Assembly: GCF_002159975.1 (NCBI RefSeq)
Contig: NZ_NFJR01000003.1
Coordinates: forward strand, 186,001 to 250,000
Length of the DNA stretch: 64,000 nt
Origin: Barnesiella sp. An22
GTDB lineage: Bacteria > Bacteroidota > Bacteroidia > Bacteroidales > Barnesiellaceae
Direction: 5' to 3'
This document shows, one piece after another, positions 57,358 through 64,000 of this stretch; position 1 is the first letter of the stretch; each line of letters begins with the position of its first letter. The position numbers and the translations under genes were made by a program. The notes below the pieces were generated by a model. The model did not search any database and was not told where the DNA came from. It saw only the letters and a program-made list of their open reading frames with translations.

Positions 57358-57945
57358 TTATCGAAAGAGAGTTTCTACATTTTTTGGGCCTGGCCTGCCC
57401 GGTCGGTCTGGTTCGGGTTTGAACCGGAAGGGAGCCATCACCTCATCTTCGAGCCTGAGCCACTGCTCATACTGACCCTTGTCGAGCACCTTCTTCAGCT
57501 TCTTGTCGCGCTTCTGAGCCGCTTTCGTCAGGTTCTTGGCTATCTTTTCGGGGTCGGGACGGTCGTCACCCCAATCCATTTCTCGAGGAGGCATGGGAGG
57601 CCGACCGCCTCCCATACCTTCAAAACCGCCACCTCTGTGCGGTCGGCCGCCTTCCATACGATGGCCCTGGAGCGGCATTTCCCCTAAATCTTTTTCTATA
57701 CCCCTCTGTGGAGTTGGCTTGTATTTGAATATGGTCTTCTGTTCGACAAGCTGAATCTTGTACACCTTCTTGTACTGCTTTTCGGTAAGCCCCAACCGGC
57801 TCTGCATGGCCTCGGTGATGAGGCGGGCATTCCGCTCGGGCGAAGGTATATCCTTGTACGATTTGAGCGGGGCATCGGCCCAGACTGCCATCCAAAGGGT
57901 CGACAGCACGACGAGTAAAGCTCCTGTTTTCAATCGACTGTTCAT
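57358..57945 (-). CDS. Small periplasmic protein, DUF4890-like
   Basis: 195 aa with a signal peptide (about residues 1-24). Two helical segments, each shaped like an LTxxQ-type helix (SRLGLTEKQYKKVYKIQLVEQ and KRDKKLKKVLDKGQYEQWLRLED), flank a Gly/Pro/Met-rich stretch (residues 95-125, GGRPHRGGGFEGMGGGRPPMPP). This resembles DUF4890/CpxP-like periplasmic proteins of Bacteroidota. Single gene; role unknown, envelope stress binding is a guess. Confidence 0.65.
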   Translation of the reverse strand: MNSRLKTGALLVVLSTLWMAVWADAPLKSYKDIPSPERNARLITEAMQSRLGLTEKQYKKVYKIQLVEQKTIFKYKPTPQRGIEKDLGEMPLQGHRMEGGRPHRGGGFEGMGGGRPPMPPREMDWGDDRPDPEKIAKNLTKAAQKRDKKLKKVLDKGQYEQWLRLEDEVMAPFRFKPEPDRPGRPGPKNVETLFR

Positions 57946-58100
57946 CTTGGTTTTCCTTTTCCTTCGCTACAAAGAAATAACGAGCATACGGCTTTTGAAA
58001 ATAGTTTAGACAACTGGCTCGATTGTCACGACAAACCGTCCCGGGAAGGCCGCAAAACGGGGAATGAAGCCATTCCCCACACAGGCGCCCAATATAACCA

Positions 58101-58136
58101 AGAGGGCCGTACCCTCAACATAGGATACAGCCCTCT
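58101..58136 (-). terminator. Probable terminator of the LRR gene
   Basis: Stem agagggc (58101-58107) with gccctct (58130-58136), extended inside by gtaccct/aggatac with one mismatch. It lies 22 bases past the LRR stop on the minus strand; the T-tract is only moderate. Confidence 0.5.
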
Positions 58137-58158
58137 CGCCCTATTCAACAAAAATTAT

Positions 58159-60312
58159 CTACAAAACCACTTTGACAGTCTGCCGTGCTACTTTTACCAG
58201 ATACATGCCAGAACCCGGGAGTTCGATATTCGAGGCTTCACCCCGATATACCAACTGGCCACCCAAACTGTACACCTCGACCGGCAGGTTGTCGGCAGCG
58301 CCCTCTATGCGAATGCGGTTGCCATCGACTACCACCTGCAGGGCAGCATCGGCGCAATTGTCGATACCCGAGGGATTGTTTACCTGTATATTCTTGAACA
58401 GTTTCCAGCCATCGCTTGTCTTGTAGGAGTCTACCGAGCCATCGGGCACAAGCAGCTCGGCGGTGTTGTAAACGGTTTCGTCGAAGGCCGACTCGCTCAA
58501 CACCGGAGCTGTGGTACTCAGCGATACCACCGATGTGATGGACGGACAACCGGCAAACGCCTCGAAACCGATCGCCGTTATCGTCGAGGGCAACTTAACC
58601 GTGCGCAAGCCCGTGCACTCGTAGAATACCGAAAAGCCTACCATGGTCGTACCCTCCGGCAACTCGGCCATGGTCAGTCCGGTACACCCGTCGAAGGCTC
58701 CGTCGCTGATTACCTTCACCGTCGAAGGCAGTTTTATCGAGGTAAGGGCCACACAACCCTTGAAGAGTTCGGATGAAATTTCGGTTACTCCCTCGGGGAT
58801 ATTCACGCTTACGAGGCTGCTGCATCCTTCAAAGGCGTGCGCACCTATCGACTGAACGGTTTCCGGAATTTGCAGCGAGGTCAAAGCGCTGCAATCGACA
58901 AACATATACGACTCGATTGCCGTAAGCGGTGCCTGAATGTCGACCGATTTCAGAGCGCTGCAACCGTTGAATACCGAATAACCCAGCGAACTTACTCCCT
59001 TGGGAATTACAATCGACTCCAACTTCGTACAGTTGGCAAAGGCCGACGCACCGATAGAGGTAACCGTAGAGGGAATCGTTATCGACTCCAGCTTGGAACA
59101 CCCCACAAACACGTTGTAGCTGATGGTCTCCAGCCCCTCGGGCAGGTCGATGCCGGCCAAAGCCGAACAATTCTCGAGCGACGAATACTCCAGTGACTTT
59201 ATATGAGCAGGCAAATTGATGGAACTCAGCCGGGTACAACCGTAAAAGGTGTGATGCTCCAGGCTGGTCAGCTGGTCGGGCAGGTCAACTTCGGTCAAAG
59301 CGATGCAACCGGCAAAAGCCCAGTTGCCTATCGCCGTCACCTTATCGGACAACTGTATGGATTTCAGACTCCGGCACTCGTAAAAGGCCCACTCGCCAAT
59401 CGAGGTAACCGACTCGCCCATCTCGACCGACTCCAAACCCGTGCAATAATAAAAGACTTCGTCGCCTATCGAGGTAAGGTTTTCAGGGAGCACAATCGAC
59501 TTCAAACCGGTGCAATCGTAGAAGGCCGAATTGCCAATGGTTCTGATCGAAGTCGGAAATTCGATTTCTTCCAAACCGCTACATCCGCTGAAGGTAGAGG
59601 GGGCAATGTGGGCAATGCCATCGGGGATGCGAAAGGTGGTGAGGCCACTGCAATCCCACAAGGCATACTCGCCTATCGAGTCGACACTGGCCGGGAACAC
59701 CAGCTCGGTGAGCGAACTACAGCCCGAGAAGGCATAATTACCAATCAAAGAGACCCCGTCGGGTACGGTTACATCCGACAGGTTGCCGCAAAATTCGAAC
59801 ACCGAGTCTTCGATTTTCGATACCGTCGACGGCACGGTCACCTTCGTCAGGCTACTGCAACTGGCAAACATCGAGGTGCTAAGCACTTCGATACCCGTGG
59901 GCAAAACAACCTCTTCCAACGCCCGGCAGCTATAAAAGGCCGATGGACCTATCGAGGAGACGGCTGCCGGAATGTCCAGAGAGACCATATTGGTACACCC
60001 CGAAAAGGCCGACTCGCCAATCGCGGTAACCGACTCGGGAAGGATGACACCAAGCAACGATTCACAATCTTGGAATGCCGTTGCCCCAACTCCCGTTACC
60101 GTATACGTTTTACCCTCGAAAGTAACCTCTTCGGGGATTCGCACAGTTCCGGAATAGGCCGGAATCGGGCCCGGGGCCACTTCTACCGTAAGGTCGTCGG
60201 CCGAAAGCACATTGTAATATACACCATCGGTCGAGAAGTCGGACGCATTTACAAAAAATCCGATTGACAGGCAGACAGCCACGGAGAACATTTTCAGAAT
60301 AGATTTTCGCAT
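58159..60312 (-). CDS. BspA-type leucine-rich-repeat surface protein
   Basis: 717 aa with a signal peptide (MRKSILKMFSVAVCLSIGFFVNA). A short N-terminal strand region precedes about 23 LRR_5 repeats of 23 residues (pattern: I-P-x-x-V-x-x-I-G-x-x-A-F-x-x-C-x-x-L), covering residues 55-620. The last 70 residues (VEVYSLGGQLVYRGEASNIELPGSGMYLVKV) look like a T9SS type A sorting tail, which many gut Bacteroidales keep on secreted proteins. Likely exported and involved in adhesion or surface binding. The regular repeats make the opposite strand look open as well; that is a shadow. Confidence 0.88.
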   Translation of the reverse strand: MRKSILKMFSVAVCLSIGFFVNASDFSTDGVYYNVLSADDLTVEVAPGPIPAYSGTVRIPEEVTFEGKTYTVTGVGATAFQDCESLLGVILPESVTAIGESAFSGCTNMVSLDIPAAVSSIGPSAFYSCRALEEVVLPTGIEVLSTSMFASCSSLTKVTVPSTVSKIEDSVFEFCGNLSDVTVPDGVSLIGNYAFSGCSSLTELVFPASVDSIGEYALWDCSGLTTFRIPDGIAHIAPSTFSGCSGLEEIEFPTSIRTIGNSAFYDCTGLKSIVLPENLTSIGDEVFYYCTGLESVEMGESVTSIGEWAFYECRSLKSIQLSDKVTAIGNWAFAGCIALTEVDLPDQLTSLEHHTFYGCTRLSSINLPAHIKSLEYSSLENCSALAGIDLPEGLETISYNVFVGCSKLESITIPSTVTSIGASAFANCTKLESIVIPKGVSSLGYSVFNGCSALKSVDIQAPLTAIESYMFVDCSALTSLQIPETVQSIGAHAFEGCSSLVSVNIPEGVTEISSELFKGCVALTSIKLPSTVKVISDGAFDGCTGLTMAELPEGTTMVGFSVFYECTGLRTVKLPSTITAIGFEAFAGCPSITSVVSLSTTAPVLSESAFDETVYNTAELLVPDGSVDSYKTSDGWKLFKNIQVNNPSGIDNCADAALQVVVDGNRIRIEGAADNLPVEVYSLGGQLVYRGEASNIELPGSGMYLVKVARQTVKVVL

Positions 60313-60659
60313 AATTCAACAATTTAAGGTGGGTTTAAAATAAAGGGGAAATATCTAGCTGAGGATTAGGTTCATAGTATAGAGATTTAGATTTCAATAT
60401 TTCAAATTAAAATGTTTAGATGATTATTACTATTCTTTTCGATGCCTAAATCTACAAAAAATTATCGAATTGCAAATAATTTTTGTAAAAAAACTGCATT
60501 AAGTCAAAAGAAATATACAATAAGACTAAATAATATGAGACTTTCGGGGCCGTATCGGGTGAAAAAAAGATTGAACAGCCACCCGAAAAGGCCGGCCGGA
60601 AAGAGCTGTCTCCACAGGGTGAAGGCAGCCATCGGTCCCCTCAAATCCTCCCCTCCCCC
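60313..60659. other. Intergenic stretch upstream of the LRR gene
   Basis: AT-rich in its left part (60313-60540), where the LRR promoter must lie; no exact TAnnTTTG found on the minus strand. No credible gene seen; the 84-codon plus-strand frame at 60442-60696 runs into the ettA terminator and has no protein-like character. Confidence 0.45.
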
Positions 60660-60698
60660 CAAAAACAGTCACGGCGAACCTTGCGGCCCGCCGTGACT
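60660..60698 (-). terminator. Terminator of the ruvX-def-ettA operon
   Basis: 10-bp stem agtcacggcg (60667-60676) with cgccgtgact (60689-60698). On the minus strand it is followed by gTTTTT (plus 60661-60666). Confidence 0.85.
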
Positions 60699-60722
60699 TT
60701 ATGCGGTATATAAAACGTATAT

Positions 60723-62408
60723 TTATGCCATAAACTTGCGATAGCGCACCCGGTGGGGCTCCACATCGCCCAGGCGTTTCTTCTTGTTCTCTTCGTACTC
60801 GGAATAGGAACCCTCGAAGAAGAATACCTTCGAATCGCCCTCAAAGGCGAGTATGTGGGTACAGATGCGGTCGAGGAACCAACGGTCGTGCGAGATGACG
60901 ACGGCACAGCCGGCAAAATTCTCGAGACCCTCCTCGAGTGCCCGCAGCGTGTTCACGTCGATGTCGTTGGTAGGCTCGTCGAGCAGCAGCACGTTGCCCT
61001 CCTCCTTGAGCGCCATGGCCAGGTGCAGGCGGTTACGCTCGCCACCCGAGAGCACCCCGATGAGTTTCTCCTGGTCGGCTCCCGTGAAGTTGAATCGCGA
61101 CAGATAAGCCCGCGCATTCATGTCGCGACCTCCCATGCGGAAGGTGTCGAGACCGCCCGACACTACCTGATAGACGGTCTTGGCGGGGTCGATGTCCTTG
61201 TGGGTCTGGTCTACGTAGGCAATCTTCACCGTCTCGCCCACCTCGAACGAACCCTTGTCGCACTGCTCCTGCCCCATAATGAGCTTGAAGAGGGTGGTCT
61301 TGCCGGCTCCGTTGGGACCGATTACCCCCACGATGCCGTTGGGCGGCAGCACAAAGTCGAGGTTGTCGAAGAGCAGCTTGTCGCCGTAAGCCTTGGCCAC
61401 ACCGTGAGCCTCGATCACCTTGTTGCCCAGACGGGGACCGTTGGGGATAAAGATTTCGAGCTTCTCTTCGCGCTCCTTCTGGTCCTCGTTCAACAGTTTG
61501 TCGTAGGAGTTCAGACGAGCCTTACCCTTCGACTGGCGGGCCTTGGGAGCCATGCGCACCCACTCCAGTTCGCGCTCGAGGGTCTTGCGACGTTTGCTGG
61601 CCTGCTTCTCCTCCATCTCCATGCGTTTGGTCTTCTGCTCGAGCCACGAGGTATAGTTGCCCTGCCAGGGGATACCCTCGCCGCGGTCGAGTTCGAGAAT
61701 CCAGCCGGCCACATGGTCGAGGAAGTAACGGTCGTGCGTGATGGCGATAACCGTACCGGGATACTGGTGCAGGTGCTGTTCGAGCCAGTCGATCGACTCG
61801 GCGTCGAGGTGGTTGGTAGGCTCGTCGAGCAGCAGGATGTCGGGCTGTTGCAACAGCAGGCGGCAGAGGGCCACCCGGCGGCGTTCACCCCCCGAGAGGT
61901 ATTTCACAAGCTGGTCTTCGGGCGGACAGCGCAAAGCATCCATCGCCTGCTCCAGCTTGTTGTCGATATTCCAGGCATCCGAGGCGTCGATATGGTCTTG
62001 CAGTTCGGCCTGGCGAGCCATGAGGGCATCCATCTTGTCGGGATCCTCGAGCACTTCGGGGTCGCCAAACGACTCGTTCACCTTTTCATACTCGGCCAGC
62101 AGGTCGAGGATAGGCTGCACGCCCTCCTGCACCACCTCCTTCACCGTCTTTTCGGGGTCGAGCTTGGGCTCCTGCTCGAGGTAACCCACCGAGTAGCCCG
62201 GCGAGAATACCACTTCGCCCTGGTACGACTTCTCCACCCCGGCGATGATTTTCAGCAGGGTCGATTTTCCCGAGCCGTTGAGACCGATAATACCGATCTT
62301 GGCCCCGTAGAAAAACGAGAGATAAATGTCTTTCAATACTTGTTTGTGGGGCGGGAACATTTTGCTCACGCCCACCATCGAGAATATAACTTTCTTGTCG
62401 TCGGCCAT
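60723..62408 (-). CDS. ettA: Energy-dependent translational throttle protein EttA (ABC-F)
   Basis: 561 aa with two complete ABC domains: Walker A GLNGSGKST and GPNGAGKTT, signatures YLSGGERRRVALCRLLL and VLSGGERNRLHLAM, Walker [15 protein letters not shown] and [14 protein letters not shown]. The EttA arm and the linker WVRMAPKARQSKGKARLNSYDKLL are present. EttA gates the ribosome's entry into elongation according to ATP/ADP. It lies 33 bases after def on the minus strand. Unlike the other ABC-F protein in the window, both sites are intact. Confidence 0.96.
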   Translation of the reverse strand: MADDKKVIFSMVGVSKMFPPHKQVLKDIYLSFFYGAKIGIIGLNGSGKSTLLKIIAGVEKSYQGEVVFSPGYSVGYLEQEPKLDPEKTVKEVVQEGVQPILDLLAEYEKVNESFGDPEVLEDPDKMDALMARQAELQDHIDASDAWNIDNKLEQAMDALRCPPEDQLVKYLSGGERRRVALCRLLLQQPDILLLDEPTNHLDAESIDWLEQHLHQYPGTVIAITHDRYFLDHVAGWILELDRGEGIPWQGNYTSWLEQKTKRMEMEEKQASKRRKTLERELEWVRMAPKARQSKGKARLNSYDKLLNEDQKEREEKLEIFIPNGPRLGNKVIEAHGVAKAYGDKLLFDNLDFVLPPNGIVGVIGPNGAGKTTLFKLIMGQEQCDKGSFEVGETVKIAYVDQTHKDIDPAKTVYQVVSGGLDTFRMGGRDMNARAYLSRFNFTGADQEKLIGVLSGGERNRLHLAMALKEEGNVLLLDEPTNDIDVNTLRALEEGLENFAGCAVVISHDRWFLDRICTHILAFEGDSKVFFFEGSYSEYEENKKKRLGDVEPHRVRYRKFMA

Positions 62409-62441
62409 ATAAAAGCAGATAAGAAGATTTTGAAATGAGTT

Positions 62442-63008
62442 TTATTTTTTGACGGGTGCCGCTTTCACCCGATAGTCGCAACGTACGCGTCCCTTGATGA
62501 TGTTGACCAGCTTCGACTTGATGAGCTGCTTGCGTATGGGCGAGATGCGGTCGATGAAGACCTTGCCCTCCAGGTGGTCATACTCGTGCTGTACCACACG
62601 CGAGAGATAGCCCTCGATCACCTCGTCGTGAGCCACAAAATCCTCGTCGAGCCACTTGAGGTGAATCTTCTCGATGCGGGGCACCGGCTCGTGAATGCCG
62701 GGCAGGCTGAGGCAACCCTCCTCGCGGGTCTGCTTGGGACCATCCTCGAGCACCTCGAGCACGGGATTGATGAGGGTCAGCTTCTTGCCCTCGCAGTCGG
62801 GGAAGTATTCGGCCATGGGGCTGGCATCGATGACGATGAGCCGTATCGACAGACCTATCTGCGGAGCTGCCAACCCGATACCCTCGGTGGCATACATCGT
62901 TTCATACATGTTGGCAATCAGCTCCTTGAGCTGGGGGTAAGAAGCATCGATCTCTTCGGTCTCCTTACGAATGACGGGGTGTCCGTACAGGTAAACAGGT
63001 AATACCAT
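62442..63008 (-). CDS. def: Peptide deformylase
   Basis: 188 aa with the three deformylase motifs in order: [20 protein letters not shown] (metal-binding Cys) and [13 protein letters not shown] (HExxH metal site). It removes the formyl group from nascent proteins. It starts 3 bases after the ruvX stop, so the two are translationally linked. Confidence 0.97.
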   Translation of the reverse strand: MVLPVYLYGHPVIRKETEEIDASYPQLKELIANMYETMYATEGIGLAAPQIGLSIRLIVIDASPMAEYFPDCEGKKLTLINPVLEVLEDGPKQTREEGCLSLPGIHEPVPRIEKIHLKWLDEDFVAHDEVIEGYLSRVVQHEYDHLEGKVFIDRISPIRKQLIKSKLVNIIKGRVRCDYRVKAAPVKK

Positions 63009-63011
63009 ATC

Positions 63012-63428
63012 TTATTGTTTTTTACTTTCCAAATAATCTCTGAGGATAATCGTAGCGCTTATCTCGTCGACAAGCTCCTTGTTGCGGCGGGCCATCTTGG
63101 GCAGACCGCCGTCGAGCATGGCCCGATGAGCCAGCACCGAGGTGAACCGCTCGTCGAAAAACTCGACAGGCACCTGCGGGAACAGTTTCTTGAACCGGTT
63201 GACAAAGGGGGTGATGTAGCGCATGCTCTCCGACGGCTCGTTGTTCATCTGCCGCGGCAGCCCCACGACCACCCGCTCGACCTCCTCGCGCTGCATGTAT
63301 TGCGTGAGGAACTCGATGAGTTGCGACGAAGCGACGGTAGTCAAACCGTTGGCGATAATCTGCAGCGGGTCGGTCACCGCGATACCCGTGCGTTTCTTGC
63401 CATAATCTATTGAAAGTATTCTGCCCAT
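63012..63428 (-). CDS. ruvX: YqgF/RuvX-type putative pre-16S rRNA nuclease
   Basis: 138 aa, RNase H-like fold: GRILSIDYGKKRTGIAVTD with the first catalytic Asp, VVVGLPRQMNNEPS with the second acidic-region motif, and FFDERFTSVLAHRAML. E. coli YqgF matures the 16S rRNA 5' end; earlier it was called a Holliday junction resolvase. First gene of the ruvX-def-ettA operon, whose promoter lies in the adjoining repeat. Confidence 0.94.
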   Translation of the reverse strand: MGRILSIDYGKKRTGIAVTDPLQIIANGLTTVASSQLIEFLTQYMQREEVERVVVGLPRQMNNEPSESMRYITPFVNRFKKLFPQVPVEFFDERFTSVLAHRAMLDGGLPKMARRNKELVDEISATIILRDYLESKKQ

Positions 63429-63438
63429 AATGCTGGTG

Positions 63439-63620
63439 CAAAGATAGTGAAAGGCGAGAGCAGAGGCAAATGGAAAACAAAGTTTTCAACATTTGACTAT
63501 GCCGAGCCGAATCCTATCTTATGAAAAGATAGTGAAAGGCGAGCGGAGAATAAAATATCGAAACTCTGTTTCAAATATTTTTTATCCTGAGCCGACTCCT
63601 GTTTTCGTGGAACAAAGATA
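63439..63620 (-). repeat. Intergenic repeat element, two tandem units (copies B1 and B2)
   Basis: Units start at 63439 and 63524, each with (c/a)aaagatagtgaaaggcgag, and end with gagccga-tcct before the next caaagata at 63613. They share sequence with the copy at 25339-25439. On the minus strand unit B1 carries TTTG (plus 63467-63470), 20 bases, TATCTTTG (plus 63439-63446), an exact promoter match placed 11 bases before the ruvX ATG. Confidence 0.75.
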
Positions 63621-63662
63621 GTGAAAGGAAAAAACTGAAACAAACAGAAATCACCGTTTTCA

Positions 63663-63694
63663 TTTGCCTCGGTTCGTCTCTTTCATTATCTTTG
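63663..63694 (+). promoter_or_regulatory. Promoter of the GH92 gene
   Basis: TTTG (63663-63666), 20 bases, TATCTTTG (63687-63694): exact Bacteroidota consensus. It leaves a leader of about 95 bases before ATG 63798. Confidence 0.75.
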
Positions 63695-63797
63695 AACACT
63701 CGTTTGCGGTTGCCTGCCAAGGGGACGGCCACCCAACGGGTAACCATATCGTACACTTTGCTTATTTATTTGAAAACATACACACAATTATCACGCC

Positions 63798-64000
63798 ATG
63801 AAGCGACATTCGATCTATCGTAAATTGTTTTTTATCAGTGCTATCTTCTGCGGGCTTCCGCTATTTGCCAAGTTTTCGCCCGTCGACTATGTGAACCCGC
63901 TCGTGGGTACCCAATCGAAATACGAACTCTCTACCGGCAACACCTACCCGGCCATTGCCATGCCGTGGGGCATGAACTTCTGGACCCCCCAAACCGGCGA
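63798..64000 (+). CDS. Glycoside hydrolase family 92 (alpha-mannosidase), N-terminus only
   Basis: The frame is open from ATG 63798 to the window edge (67 codons), with a signal peptide (MKRHSIYRKLFFISAIFCGLPLFA). The mature start reads VDYVNPLVGTQSKYELSTGNTYPAIAMPWGMNFWTPQTG. The VNPLVGT and GNTYPAIAMPWGM segments are the N-terminal hallmark of GH92 exo-alpha-mannosidases, which trim host or yeast glycans in the periplasm or at the surface. The catalytic part is outside the window. Confidence 0.88.
   Translation, partial: MKRHSIYRKLFFISAIFCGLPLFAKFSPVDYVNPLVGTQSKYELSTGNTYPAIAMPWGMNFWTPQTG

Noticed and set aside
59203-60267. Repetitive plus-strand frame of 354 codons
   Set aside because: Opposite strand of the LRR repeats; its apparent repeats mirror those of the real gene.
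60442-60696. 84-codon plus-strand frame in a gap
   Set aside because: Runs through the ettA terminator, has low-complexity basic composition and no promoter.

Overview
The window is a 64-kb piece of a Bacteroidales (Bacteroidota) chromosome. The evidence is a SusC/SusD pair, a BspA-type leucine-rich-repeat protein, a GH92 enzyme at the right edge, the gene order purH-mreB-mreC-mreD-mrdA-rodA, and repeated promoter -7 boxes of the Bacteroides type (TAnnTTTG). Housekeeping genes look GC-rich (roughly 55-60% by eye). I cannot name the species; a Barnesiella-like gut genus is only a guess.

Layout. 0-11 kb: the end of coaX, envelope and secreted proteins, an M16 peptidase, a divIC-like gene, a BlaI repressor with an M56 sensor and TonB-like proteins, and an aspartyl protease with a PDZ domain. 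11.4-18.8 kb (minus): purine synthesis plus the rod-shape/elongasome operon. 19-25.3 kb: a SusC/D nutrient uptake pair and a K+/H+ antiporter. 25.5-29.3 kb: the oxidative pentose phosphate operon gnd-zwf-pgl. 29.3-38.6 kb: trmD, a DUF1016 nuclease, an ABC-F protein, a Dabb protein, a newly recognised 43-aa gene, metA, a U32 protein and a secreted trypsin-like protease with a barrel-like tail. 38.6-41.6 kb (minus): a Dna2-like nuclease-helicase.

41.8-48.6 kb holds the most notable system, a complete type V-A CRISPR-Cas locus. cas12a (1250 aa), cas4, cas1 and cas2 form one overlapping operon. It is followed by a leader with a candidate promoter and an array of 14 repeats and 13 spacers. The last repeat is degenerate, and a terminator-like hairpin lies beyond it. 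All RuvC, Nuc, PAM-contact and crRNA-processing residues I could place against known Cas12a proteins are present, so the effector looks intact. Its AT-rich adaptation genes and the GC-rich flanks (helicase and dapA) suggest an acquired island.

48.7-64 kb: dapA-DUF6913-ligA (minus), an alpha/beta hydrolase / membrane Mur ligase / Ddl operon, a Fic protein, a small periplasmic protein, the LRR protein, ettA-def-ruvX (minus), and the start of a GH92 alpha-mannosidase gene. Three lower-GC accessory pieces stand out: DUF1016 (30.1-31.2 kb), CRISPR-Cas (41.8-48.5 kb) and Fic (56.0-57.2 kb). A promoter-bearing intergenic repeat occurs near 25.4 kb and 63.5 kb.
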